64,000 bases of DNA from Nocardioides lianchengensis (GTDB lineage: Bacteria > Actinomycetota > Actinomycetes > Propionibacteriales > Nocardioidaceae): NCBI RefSeq assembly GCF_900101465.1, contig NZ_FMZM01000010.1, forward strand, positions 179,731 to 243,730. The letters are read 5' to 3'. Made by a program: the position numbers and the translations under genes. The notes under the pieces were generated by a model. The model searched no databases. It saw only the letters and a list, made by a program, of their open reading frames with translations, and was not told the origin of the DNA. This document shows, piece by piece, positions 49,108 to 57,322 of this stretch. Numbering within the stretch: position 1 is the first letter of the stretch; the number at the start of each line of letters is the position of its first letter.

Positions 49108-49830
49108 ATGAAGCGGCTCAACCAGGTTGCAGTGCTCGTGTTGGTGGCCGTGCTGTCGGCGGCGTGTGGAGGGTCCGGCGACTCCGGCGATGCCCGCGGG
49201 AACGGTGACCAGTCGGCTGCCTCCACGTCACCGTCAATTGCCGCCAGCAGCACCGTCGAGGACGTCGCCGTCGAACCGTCCACGTCCGCTGAGCCCGAGT
49301 ACCGGAGGCTCTCGAAGAAGACGCTCGAGGACACTTTGCTGTCCGTCAACGAGCTCCCGGCTGGCTACGCACGCGACCCGTCCGGTGACGGTCCAGATGA
49401 CGACGAGGACAACGACTCCTACTGCGCGTTCGAGGCATCGAAGCAGCCGGATGTGAAGGTCCGGCACGACTACTTGAAGGGCGGCGGCCTGTCCTCGTCG
49501 CTGCTGTCGTTCTCCATCGGCCAGTACGACTCCGAGAAGGGTCCACAGGCATACCTGGACGAGTTCGCGAAGCAGTTGGAGACCTGCACGTCGGAGGAGA
49601 GCGACGGCGAGACGGTGAAGTACGCCGTCATGTCCGTTCCGCAGATCGGCGACCGTGCGATGGGTGTACGCGTCGAAGGTGAGAGCTACACGCTCGCCGC
49701 CGACATGGCTACGGCCGGCCCAGTCCTCATCGTCGTCGGCGGCGGCGGATTGATCGATCTCAACGTCGACGAGGTCAACGAACTCTTCGCGAAGCAGGTT
49801 GAGAAGTACCTCGCCGCAGCGAAGCGATAG
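49108..49830 (+). CDS. Lipoprotein with sensor-like domain (island cargo)
   Basis: This 240-residue protein has the lipobox LVAVLSAACGGSG, a Ser/Ala-rich linker, and a folded domain with SVNELPAGYARDPSGDGPDDDEDNDSYC and a second cysteine in LETCTSEES, a likely disulfide pair. The layout resembles the small extracellular sensor-type lipoproteins common in actinobacteria (PknH-sensor-like), but the match is loose. It is 8 nt before the next gene, so the two are probably co-expressed. In a mobile element such a protein could act in surface exclusion; that is speculation. Confidence 0.65.
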   Translation: MKRLNQVAVLVLVAVLSAACGGSGDSGDARGNGDQSAASTSPSIAASSTVEDVAVEPSTSAEPEYRRLSKKTLEDTLLSVNELPAGYARDPSGDGPDDDEDNDSYCAFEASKQPDVKVRHDYLKGGGLSSSLLSFSIGQYDSEKGPQAYLDEFAKQLETCTSEESDGETVKYAVMSVPQIGDRAMGVRVEGESYTLAADMATAGPVLIVVGGGGLIDLNVDEVNELFAKQVEKYLAAAKR

Positions 49831-49838
49831 GCCGTTCA

Positions 49839-50618
49839 ATGGTCGACGGCGACCTCGCCCGTGAGAGCCACGTCCCTGTCGAGGCTTACCGCGCCGCGCT
49901 GCAGAAGCTGTTGGTTGGGTGGCGGATGCAGGCGTCGAAAGGCGTGAATGTCCCCGCGGAGAAGGTGCGGGTGGCGTTGCTCATCTGTCCATGGGTGGCG
50001 CAGGTTCATCGGTTCGGCCAGGCGTACCTGCGACTAGAGAAGAACGACCTCGGCCACGAGGGCATCCCACTAGTGCGCTCGGCGCTCGAGCACGCGCTAC
50101 TAGCGCATTGGGTGGCGGTGACGGGCGACCCCGGGGTTGTGTCGCGGTACGCCGAGGACGGCCGACTGTTGAACGCGATGCTCAATGAGGCCAAGGGCCG
50201 CCCCCGTGACGTCACGGCATCCACCTGGAACTTGGCGCTCCTCGAGGAACTCATTGCAGATCGTCAGGTCGAAGTCGTGGACGATCAGAAGGTCCTGCAG
50301 AAGCTCGACCAGATCTGCGAACGACTGGGTCTCCGAAACACGGTCTATCCCGCATACCGCGTTCTGTCCTGGTACGCCCACCCGACGACCCACTCCGCGG
50401 AGTTGTACGTTGAAGAGCAAGAGGATGGGACGTTCGCGCTGCGTAACCAGCCCAGTGGGCCGGCGCCAGCCATGGGCTTGTCGATGTTGACGCATTGCGT
50501 GTACTGGGCGAGGCGAGTCCTGGACGATCTGACCGTTGGTCACCCGTACGAGAAATGGCTCGACAGCCTCGCCGACTCCGTCCAAGTGATGCGTCGACTG
50601 CCCGACCCGCAGCCATAG
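49839..50618 (+). CDS. Uncharacterised helical protein (DUF5677-like?)
   Basis: This 259-residue, mostly alpha-helical soluble protein has LVRSALEHALLAHWVAVTGDP, YAEDGRLLNAMLNEAKG and LSWYAHPTTHSAELYVEE. The RSALEHALLAHW helix and a later YAHPTTH motif recall DUF5677-like proteins found in defence and mobile loci, but I cannot confirm the family. No catalytic motif is obvious; the histidines and glutamate may form a metal site. It follows the lipoprotein gene by 8 nt. Confidence 0.6.
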   Translation: MVDGDLARESHVPVEAYRAALQKLLVGWRMQASKGVNVPAEKVRVALLICPWVAQVHRFGQAYLRLEKNDLGHEGIPLVRSALEHALLAHWVAVTGDPGVVSRYAEDGRLLNAMLNEAKGRPRDVTASTWNLALLEELIADRQVEVVDDQKVLQKLDQICERLGLRNTVYPAYRVLSWYAHPTTHSAELYVEEQEDGTFALRNQPSGPAPAMGLSMLTHCVYWARRVLDDLTVGHPYEKWLDSLADSVQVMRRLPDPQP

Positions 50619-50706
50619 CCGTAATCTGCGGGTCCACGAGCAGCGGCAAGAACCGGAACCCGAAGCCGAGGTCCCGACCGCCCGGGGCGCCATCGAAGGC
50701 GGTCAA

Positions 50707-51030
50707 CTATTCAGCTGAACCCTCCTTGGCCGACTCGGCTTCAGGGACGTCACTGGCCTCCCGGAGGCGGTTCATCGCAGCCGCCATCCACCCCTCCGGA
50801 ACCGGTCGACCCGGTCGGACACCGGAACACTGCACCGGGGCCTACGGAACGAAAGACTCGCGCATCGGCACCAGCGGCCGCTCGACCGCGGACTTCTCAG
50901 CGAGCGGGTCAAGAACCGGGCCTGGCTCCGTCAGCTCAGCGGGTGCGGGGCCCTCGGCCTCATCGTTCTGTCAGCGAGAGAGCACCCCGAACACGACGCG
51001 AGCTTCGTCCTTTATCAGGGAGATAGTCAC
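50707..51030 (-). pseudogene. Broken small gene with two in-frame stops
   Basis: One minus-strand frame from GTG (51030) to TAG (50707) spans 108 codons and reads as plausible protein on both sides of two internal stops: VTISLIKDEARVVFGVLSR, stop, NDEAEGPAPAELTEPGPVLDPLAEKS up to MRESFVP, stop, then EGWMAAAMNRLREASDVPEAES. The composition fits the acidic, Ala/Glu/Pro-rich small proteins of actinomycete elements. Point mutations, or two separate short genes, could explain it. It lies between the helical-protein and excisionase genes, filling an otherwise empty stretch of more than 400 nt. Confidence 0.45.
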
Positions 51031-51054
51031 TTCAGAGCTCGAGCACCAATCTCA

Positions 51055-51282
51055 TCAGCCGTTGGCTGGGTCGGTGGTTTTCTGGTCATCGATCCACCCG
51101 CGGAGGTCGCCGATGGTGGTGAGTAGGTGGCGGCCGATCTTGAAGAACCGAGGTCCGTCGCCCTGCTGGCGCCACCACCGGAGGGTGTTGACGGGGACGC
51201 GGAGGATCGCTGCTACCTCGGCCAGGGTCAGGAAGTCCTCGTCCTTGCCGTCGGGGATCGAGACGGTCGTGATGCTGCTCAT
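51055..51282 (-). CDS. Excisionase-like helix-turn-helix protein
   Basis: This 75-residue protein has a MerR/HTH_17-type winged helix: DFLTLAEVAAILRVPVNTLRWWRQQGDGPRFFKIGRHLLTTIGDLRGWIDDQ. The family covers excisionases and small regulators of actinomycete mobile elements. The ATG at 51282 has an AGAGGA site at a good distance; an upstream ATG was rejected. It lies 100 nt downstream of the relaxase gene in the same direction and far from the integrase, so control of transfer genes is as plausible as excision. Confidence 0.8.
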   Translation of the reverse strand: MSSITTVSIPDGKDEDFLTLAEVAAILRVPVNTLRWWRQQGDGPRFFKIGRHLLTTIGDLRGWIDDQKTTDPANG

Positions 51283-51382
51283 CGGGTTGTCCTCTCTGCG
51301 TGTCGCGAGCGGGTCTCGCGGTACCAAACAGAGCAACAGCGCTCGGAGCATTTCGGACATCCCCGGCGAATGCCGTCGTTGC

Positions 51383-54178
51383 TCAGCGACCGCGCCGCGA
51401 CCGTCTTGGGTCGGGTGCCACTCGTTGCCGAGGGCCGGTCGTCGGCGTCGCTCCCGTCTGTTCGTGACGCTGTCGCAGCAGGGCTGCTTGGAGCTGTCCA
51501 GTGGCGTCCGGGGTCCGGGCCGTTGCTGCGGGGCCGTAGCGGTCGATGTCCTCGACGGCGATGTTTGCGGCGTGGGCTGGGCCGAGGTCGGCTCGGTCGC
51601 GGCTGAACACCTCGATCCACTTTCGTCGGGCGTCGTCGAGGTTGTCGGCGACGAGGTGGGCGGTGTTGGCGTGGCGGCCGCGGGTCATGGCGACGTAGGC
51701 GGACGCGGTGTCGGTGCTGTCGCTGACGGCGAGGTGGGCTTCGGTGACGGTCTCGCCCTGGGCGCCGTAGGCGGTGGTGGCGTAGGCGTGCGCGAGGTGC
51801 CGGCGGGCGTAGTCGCCCGGCAGCACCCGCTCACCCCGATCACCAGCCAGAGCGACGGCGCCATCGCCCGTAACGCGGGTGATGGTCCAGGTCTCGCGGT
51901 TCGCGACGTCGAGGTCGCGGTCGTTGAGCCGGGTCATCACCCAGTCCCCCACACCGAGCCTCCCGCCGTTTCCGGTGAGGACCGCGTCGGTGTCGTCGAC
52001 CTGGCCTGCTGCGACTCGTCGGTCGCGGATCATCTTGTTGAGCAGGTCGACCTGGACGCGGGTGTCGGCGACCAGCAGCCGTCCCTCACCGCTGCGCCCC
52101 CGCGGCCCGTCGGCAGCGAGCTCGGCGAGGGCATGGGTCTGTTCGACGTCGGTGGCGTGGAGGTGGATCTGGCCGCGAGCGTGGAGGCGGTCGAAGACCT
52201 CACCACTGCGCTCACCACTACGCATCAGCAGACTCAGCTGCGCGTACTCGTCGTCGGCGAACCGGTGCACCGCGTCCAGGGTGACGCAGGCGCCGGGGTT
52301 AGCCCAGCGGGTGGCGTGGTCGAGCACTCCCCCACGACCCACCGCGGGGAGCTGGTGCCGGTCGCCCATGAACGCGACCCGGGCACCGGTCTCATCAACG
52401 ACCTGCATGAGGGCATTGGCGGTGTCCTGGTCGAGCATCCCTGCCTCATCGACCAGCAACACATCACCCGGAGACAACACCGCCTGAGTCGTGGGAGTGA
52501 CCATTGGAGTTGTTGGGCCGTGGGGGTTGGTGTCGCGGGTCCAGCGGCCGTCCTCGTCCCACCGGAACCCGTACTGGTGAGCCAGCCACGCCGCCGAGAA
52601 CGCCGGCGTCTTCAGCTCACGGGCCGCTACCTGGGAGGCCTTCAACGTCGGCGTCACCACGATCAACCGATTGCCCCGATCGGCCAGTGCGGTGCGGGCG
52701 GCGGCGAGGGTGGTGGTCTTCCCGGCACCGGCCGCGCCCTCGATCACCACCAGCTCACCACCACCCGCCAGCGCAGCGACGACGGCACGCTGCATGTGGT
52801 CCAGCGACTGCTCCCCCACAGCAGCCGATGTAGGCGCGGCCGGTCGGGCGGCGGTCGCCGCGCGGCCCGCGAGACGAGTGGTGAGGTCCGCTTCCACCGC
52901 GAGGACGCGTGGTGAGGTCAGGGCCCGCACGTGCCCCGGCACATCCGTCCGGTTCAGGAGCGGGACACACGCCTCGATGGCTCGGGCGGTGAGGTCTTCG
53001 GCCAGCTCGACCCGCCCCCGCGGGTCGGTGACGATCCCGACGGCGGCGATGGCCTGCTCGACCTGGCCCCGGATGTCGGCGGCGTTCCACGCCGAGCGTC
53101 GTGCCCCGAGCCGGCTCAACACCGTCTCGACCACCTCCTCCCGATCCAGGACGCCGACCCTGCTCCCCAGCCTGCTTCCAACACTGCTTGCCGCGTCGAC
53201 CGGGAGGCGCTCAGGCGGTTCTGGTGGAGTCGGTGAGTGGAAGCCGAGGTCGTGGAGCTCCTCGACCCACCGGCGGGCAAGATCGACGCCGTCCTCGGGG
53301 ACGACCTTGTCTGGGCGGGCCTGAGCCCAGGCCCGTGTGTCCCAGGCCTGCCGTAGCCGCGGCCCCGGTTCCTCGCCGGGATGCGTGGTGCGCCACTCGG
53401 CCTCGTAGCCGGCGACGTTGCGGTCGATCTGCGCGGCCCGTTCGCTGAACTCCCCCACAAACGGGACAAGCTCGCGGATCTCACCCGAGCTCGCATCCAG
53501 GGTGTAGCCGAGTCGCTGCAGCGTGTGGCGGAAGTCGGGGTCGCACTGCACGGCCGCGTGGCCGATCCCGTTGATCGCATCCAGACTGTCCCGGACCCCG
53601 ACCGTATGGATCCCCCTCCATCGCCCGGCCGCCCAGACCCGAGCGTTGATCTGCAGATGCAGATGACGGTGCGGATCACCGGCACGCGAGGTGTAGTGCC
53701 GGATGGTCGCGGCCTCGATCCGCTCGACCGGGACCTGCACTTGCCGGCCACGTGGCCCCACCCTGGTCGTCGCGTTCTCGGCCAGCCAGCCGATGATCTC
53801 GCCCGCGGCACGATCCTGCGCGGCCTCGTAGGCGGCCGCAATCTCAGGATGGACCGCAGCGGCCAGGGACCAGGTCTTCGGCCCGTTGACTACGACCTCG
53901 ACGAACCGCACCCCCTGGTCATCAGTCCGCAGCCGCCCCTTCGGTCTGCCTGTCCGGTCGAGGCCGGCGACCCAGGCCTCGTAGGCGTCGCCATCGAGCG
54001 GTGTTCCTGTAGCAACGGAGGGGCCGTTTGCGGTGGCGATGGCGACGTGGTGCTCGGCGAGGCCGGTGCCCTCGGCCAGGTAGTAGTCGTCCGCGCGGGG
54101 CCGATCGGCCTCGACATAGTTGCGTGCCGCTTTCGCCGAACCCCGGTAGACCTTGATCCCACCGTGCATATTCGTCAC
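51383..54178 (-). CDS. MobF relaxase-helicase (TraA/TrwC-like)
   Basis: This 931-residue protein starts conjugal transfer by nicking oriT and unwinding the strand. The TrwC relaxase domain has Tyr32-Tyr33 in RADDYYLAEGTG as candidate nicking tyrosines and the metal histidines His170, His172 and His174 (PHRHLHLQINARVW). The C-terminal RecD2-like helicase has the P-loop EGAAGAGKTTTL (about 480-490), LLVDEAGMLD, FMGDRHQLPAVG and the UvrD_C_2-type end YATTAYGAQGETV with YVAMTRGR. The start is GTG; an in-frame ATG lies three codons on. No coupling protein is adjacent. Confidence 0.92.
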   Translation of the reverse strand: MTNMHGGIKVYRGSAKAARNYVEADRPRADDYYLAEGTGLAEHHVAIATANGPSVATGTPLDGDAYEAWVAGLDRTGRPKGRLRTDDQGVRFVEVVVNGPKTWSLAAAVHPEIAAAYEAAQDRAAGEIIGWLAENATTRVGPRGRQVQVPVERIEAATIRHYTSRAGDPHRHLHLQINARVWAAGRWRGIHTVGVRDSLDAINGIGHAAVQCDPDFRHTLQRLGYTLDASSGEIRELVPFVGEFSERAAQIDRNVAGYEAEWRTTHPGEEPGPRLRQAWDTRAWAQARPDKVVPEDGVDLARRWVEELHDLGFHSPTPPEPPERLPVDAASSVGSRLGSRVGVLDREEVVETVLSRLGARRSAWNAADIRGQVEQAIAAVGIVTDPRGRVELAEDLTARAIEACVPLLNRTDVPGHVRALTSPRVLAVEADLTTRLAGRAATAARPAAPTSAAVGEQSLDHMQRAVVAALAGGGELVVIEGAAGAGKTTTLAAARTALADRGNRLIVVTPTLKASQVAARELKTPAFSAAWLAHQYGFRWDEDGRWTRDTNPHGPTTPMVTPTTQAVLSPGDVLLVDEAGMLDQDTANALMQVVDETGARVAFMGDRHQLPAVGRGGVLDHATRWANPGACVTLDAVHRFADDEYAQLSLLMRSGERSGEVFDRLHARGQIHLHATDVEQTHALAELAADGPRGRSGEGRLLVADTRVQVDLLNKMIRDRRVAAGQVDDTDAVLTGNGGRLGVGDWVMTRLNDRDLDVANRETWTITRVTGDGAVALAGDRGERVLPGDYARRHLAHAYATTAYGAQGETVTEAHLAVSDSTDTASAYVAMTRGRHANTAHLVADNLDDARRKWIEVFSRDRADLGPAHAANIAVEDIDRYGPAATARTPDATGQLQAALLRQRHEQTGATPTTGPRQRVAPDPRRSRRGR

Positions 54179-54282
54179 CCGTCACGAATAGCCGTCAATT
54201 ACCCTAGAAATGCAGATACGGGCCACCACGTGGTGACCCGCCCTACGAATCTTCGTAGCATACGTGCCGCCGATATGGGCGG
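54169..54282. other. Candidate oriT: cluster of inverted repeats upstream of the relaxase
   Basis: Four inverted repeats lie in 114 bp: TATTCGT/ACGAATA (54169-54175 and 54184-54190), the perfect palindrome CACCACGTGGTG (54224-54235), CTACGAA-TC-TTCGTAG (54243-54258) and CCGCC/GGCGG (54267-54282). MobF elements often carry oriT next to the relaxase gene and built of such repeats. They could equally be operators for the relaxase promoter. Confidence 0.4.
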
Positions 54283-54290
54283 AAGCCATG

Positions 54291-54673
54291 TCCTTGCAGG
54301 CTGTTCTTAAATGCCGGACCGTGAGCATTGGGGAAGATGGACTGGCCTCGTGCGCAGTCTTCTACCAGTGGGAGATCTCGGACCCTGGGCCGATCGACAT
54401 GGATCAGCATCGGACGTCACACCGACGAGGCCGAGCTAGCCACTCGCGCCCTCGACGTCTCGTCGGTCCACCGTGAGTGACCTGTCCACGGCGGGGATCA
54501 CAAATGCCAGCAGACGCGAGACGCACATCACGCCCTGCCCTGCGCATGAAATTGAAATGTTACGAACGCATAACGCATCTGCTTTTTCTCACGATGCCCC
54601 AATCCGTCGGGCCAGTCGTGGCGAATGACTTTCGTACGAAGGATGAAAAACCCAACGGAGGATGTGTTTCACC
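54291..54673. other. Non-coding stretch with promoter and palindrome for the next lipoprotein gene
   Basis: No convincing gene is seen in these 383 bp; the right end of the island must lie in or near it. Close to the lipoprotein gene are TTGAAA (54552-54557), an imperfect inverted repeat GTTACG-AACG-CATAAC (54559-54574) and a perfect 10-bp palindrome TTCGTACGAA (54631-54640), 33 nt before the ATG. These are candidate promoter and operator parts. Confidence 0.45.
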
Positions 54674-55354
54674 ATGCGTAACTTCAAGAACTCCCTGCCC
54701 CGCTCCAAGCGCGGCCTGGCCGCCATCGCCACCGTGGCCCTGCTCGCCGCTCCGCTGAGCGCCTGCGGCAGCGAGGACAGCAGCTCCTCGTCGTCGAGCT
54801 CCAGCTCCTCGGCCCCCAAGCCGGTCGCTGCGATCGATGCGCTCACCGGCAGCGACACCCAGATCACCCTCGACCAGGGCTTCGTGGACGCCCTCACCCA
54901 GCTGAAGCTGACCCCGGGTGTCGTCGGCGACGCCACGCTGACCGACGGTGCCCTGGACTTCCCGATCACCGGCGGCAACGTCACGGTATTCACCCCGGGC
55001 GAGGTCTCGCCGTACGTCATCGGCCAGATCCAGCACGAGAACTCGGGCCTGTCGCTGACCGCCGGTGACACCACCGTGGAGCTGACCAACTTCAACGTCG
55101 ACCCCGGCGTCTCGCGGGTCTACGGCGACGTCGCGGTGAACGGTAAGACCGCCGTGACCAACGCGTTCCTGTTCCAGCTCGACGGACGCACCCTCAAGCC
55201 CCTCGCCACCGAGGGCGACACGGCTGTCCTCGAGGGCACCGAGGTCAAGATCTCCGACGTCGCGGCCCCGCTCCTCAACGACACCTTCAAGACCGACGCC
55301 GTCGCGGCGGGTCTGCTGGTGGGGATCGCGAAGATCACCGTCAACACCAAGTAG
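54674..55354 (+). CDS. Uncharacterised lipoprotein with polyserine linker
   Basis: This 226-residue protein has a basic N-terminus, a hydrophobic core, the lipobox LLAAPLSACGSED and a linker of about 11 consecutive serines. The folded part is beta-rich, with FPITGGNVTVFTPGEVSPYVIGQI, LSLTAGDTTVELTNFNVDPG and FLFQLDGRTLKPL. The repeated strand pattern suggests a beta-sandwich. I do not recognise the family. GGAGG lies 12 nt before the ATG. It is convergent with the operon ending in a histidine kinase, and its palindromic upstream region suggests regulation. Confidence 0.7.
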   Translation: MRNFKNSLPRSKRGLAAIATVALLAAPLSACGSEDSSSSSSSSSSSAPKPVAAIDALTGSDTQITLDQGFVDALTQLKLTPGVVGDATLTDGALDFPITGGNVTVFTPGEVSPYVIGQIQHENSGLSLTAGDTTVELTNFNVDPGVSRVYGDVAVNGKTAVTNAFLFQLDGRTLKPLATEGDTAVLEGTEVKISDVAAPLLNDTFKTDAVAAGLLVGIAKITVNTK

Positions 55355-55448
55355 CCCTTCCGTTGGGGGCGCGCAGGGCTCGGACCGGTGACGGCCCGGG
55401 CCCTTCGTGTGTCCGGACCCGTGCAAACCGGGCTTCGCGTGTCGGTGT

Positions 55449-56603
55449 TCAGGGAGTGGGCGTCAGGGGCAGCCGAATGACGAACCGGCACCCCGTCGCC
55501 GGCGCGAGGTTCTCGACGAGAACTTCGCCCCGATGTGCTTCCACGATGCCTTTGACGATCGCCAGTCCTAGTCCTGCGCCCTTGCCCGGCAGCGCGTCCG
55601 CGGAGGCTGGGGCGGGTGTGCGGGCGGCGTCGCCCTGCCAGCCCCGCTCGAAGACCCGATGCAGGTCCTGGTCCGCGATCCCACCGCACTGGTCGGTGAC
55701 GCTCAGCTCCACCTGTCCGGCGCTCGAGCGGCCCTCGACGCGGACTAGTCCCTCGGAGGGCGTGTGCCGGACGGCGTTGGCGATGAGGTTGGCCAGGGCT
55801 CGTGAGATTCCGGCGGGGTCGGCGCTCAGGTGGACGTGCTCCTCGACCGTTCCGCCGAGACGGACGCTGCGGGCCCGTGCGACCTGGTCGGCGCCGGCCA
55901 GGGCATCGCTGATCAGGTCGCCGAGCAGAACGGGCTCCGGGTTGATCCGGAGCACGCCGCCGTCGAGTCGCGAGAGCTCGAAGAGGTCGTCGACCATCTG
56001 GGCCATCCGGTCGACCTCGGCGCGTACCTGCTGGTGGTAGCGCGCGGGGTCGGGCGCCATCCCGTCCTCGAGCGCCTCGGTCATCGCGCGGAGGCCGGCG
56101 AGCGGGGTGCGTAGGTCGTGAGAGACCCATGAGACGAGATCGCGTCGGGACTCCTCGAGCTGACGCTCGCGCTGCTGGGCCTCGTCGAGCCTAGCGCGGG
56201 AGAGCTTGAGCTCGGCCGCGAGCTCGCGGAACTCGGCCGGGCCCCGGACTCCCTGACCGTCCGGTGCGTCGCCCGAGACGAGCCGTCGTACGTCGGAGCG
56301 CAGACTTCGCGACCAGCGCGCGACAGCCTCCCCCAGCGCGAGAGCGACCGCCAACGAGACCAGAGCGGCAGCCGAACCCACGAACGTCACGACGGTGAAG
56401 TCGTGCCGGGAGATGAGCATCCGCTCGGCCACGACGCTGATGCCGAGGTACGGCGCGGCGACCGCCACCAGGACCACGAGGCCCACCTGCCAGCGCACCG
56501 ACCGGCGTCGGAGCAACCAGGCCGCGAGCAGTCCGAGCAGCCCCACGGCCAGCGCGCACACGGCCGCGATCGCGACGATCTCGATCCGGTCGGCCGTCCT
56601 CAT
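55449..56603 (-). CDS. Sensor histidine kinase
   Basis: This 384-residue kinase has three membrane helices in the first 100 residues with only short outside loops, so it may sense membrane or internal signals. A linker coiled coil (LDEAQQRERQLEESR) leads to the phosphoacceptor box LVSWVSHDLRTPLAGL and an ATPase domain with ALANLIANAVRHTP, VTDQCGGI and GKGAGLGLAIV. SHDLRTPL is typical of actinobacterial BaeS/PhoR-like kinases. It follows its likely partner response regulator by 38 nt. Confidence 0.9.
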   Translation of the reverse strand: MRTADRIEIVAIAAVCALAVGLLGLLAAWLLRRRSVRWQVGLVVLVAVAAPYLGISVVAERMLISRHDFTVVTFVGSAAALVSLAVALALGEAVARWSRSLRSDVRRLVSGDAPDGQGVRGPAEFRELAAELKLSRARLDEAQQRERQLEESRRDLVSWVSHDLRTPLAGLRAMTEALEDGMAPDPARYHQQVRAEVDRMAQMVDDLFELSRLDGGVLRINPEPVLLGDLISDALAGADQVARARSVRLGGTVEEHVHLSADPAGISRALANLIANAVRHTPSEGLVRVEGRSSAGQVELSVTDQCGGIADQDLHRVFERGWQGDAARTPAPASADALPGKGAGLGLAIVKGIVEAHRGEVLVENLAPATGCRFVIRLPLTPTP

Positions 56604-56641
56604 GCCACCGTCCTCACCTGACGCTCCTCACCGGGCGCTCC

Positions 56642-57322
56642 TCACCTGTTCTCCCACAGGTACCCCACGCCCCAGACGGTCCGCAGGCGGTCCGGCCGGG
56701 TGGGGTCCTCCTCGACCTTCTCGCGCAGGCGCCGCACGTGCACCGTGACGGTGGACCCGTCGCCGACCGACCAGCCCCAGACCTGCTGGAGCAGCTCGTC
56801 TCGGGAGTACGTCGTCCCGGGGTGGGCGAGCAGGAATCGCAGCAGGTCGTACTCGCGACCGGTGAGCGACAGTGGTCGACCGGCACGGGTGACCGTCCGT
56901 CGCGGGTGGTCGACGACCAGGTCTCCGTCGGTGAGCACGTCGGGGAGCGTGGTGCCCGTGCCGAGGCTGCGACGCAGGACCGAATCCACCCGCAACGCGA
57001 GCTCTCGCGGGCTGAAGGGCTTGGTGACGTAGTCGTCGGCCCCGATCTCGAGGCCGGCGACCCGGTCCGACTCGCCGCCGCGCGCGGTCAGCATCACGAC
57101 CGGGACGTCGAGCTCAGCGCGGATCCTCCGGTAGACCTCCAGCCCGTCGATCCCGGGCAGCATCAGGTCGAGCACGACGAGGTCGGCCGACCGGGCAGCC
57201 ATGGCGCGAAGGGCACTCTCGCCGTCCCCGACCTCCTCGACCTCGTGGTCGTGGGCGCGCAGGTAGGTCGCGACGACCTCGCGCACGGTCGCGTCGTCAT
57301 CGACCACCAGCACCCGGGCCAC
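56642..57322 (-). CDS. OmpR/PhoB-family response regulator
   Basis: This protein of about 226 residues has a receiver domain with acidic pair in VVDDDATVREV, phosphoacceptor aspartate in LVVLDLMLPG, Thr in VVMLTARGGE and Lys in YVTKPFSPREL. A winged-helix DNA-binding domain follows, with LSLTGREYDLLRFLLAHPG, SRDELLQQVWGW and VTVHVRRLREKVEEDPTRPDRLRTVWGVGYLW. The GTG start is placed by a GGAGGTGA site. It overlaps the preceding membrane-protein gene by 26 nt, tying the pair to the oxidoreductase operon. Confidence 0.93.
   Translation of the reverse strand: MARVLVVDDDATVREVVATYLRAHDHEVEEVGDGESALRAMAARSADLVVLDLMLPGIDGLEVYRRIRAELDVPVVMLTARGGESDRVAGLEIGADDYVTKPFSPRELALRVDSVLRRSLGTGTTLPDVLTDGDLVVDHPRRTVTRAGRPLSLTGREYDLLRFLLAHPGTTYSRDELLQQVWGWSVGDGSTVTVHVRRLREKVEEDPTRPDRLRTVWGVGYLWENR

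Larger units (their letters stand above)
44909..54290. mobile_element. Integrated mobilisable element or remnant next to sodN
   Basis: The region has an integrase at one end, an excisionase-like gene and MobF relaxase near the other, and unrelated cargo between. Base composition is visibly less GC-rich than either flank in the cargo part. No TraB/FtsK translocase, prim-pol or Rep gene is seen, so it resembles an integrative mobilisable element or a reduced actinomycete ICE. No convincing direct repeat was found between 44.9 and 54.3-54.7 kb, so both limits are approximate. Confidence 0.75.

Noticed and set aside
50495..52915. An 806-codon plus-strand frame covering the excisionase and relaxase region.
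   Set aside because: It is the complement of the MobF relaxase, whose motifs are intact; no ribosome-binding site or domain supports it.
44890..54680. Direct repeats that could be attL/attR.
   Set aside because: By eye only 6-7 bp matches (such as TGACCTG and GCAGGC) were shared between the sodN junction and 54.2-54.7 kb, no more than chance.
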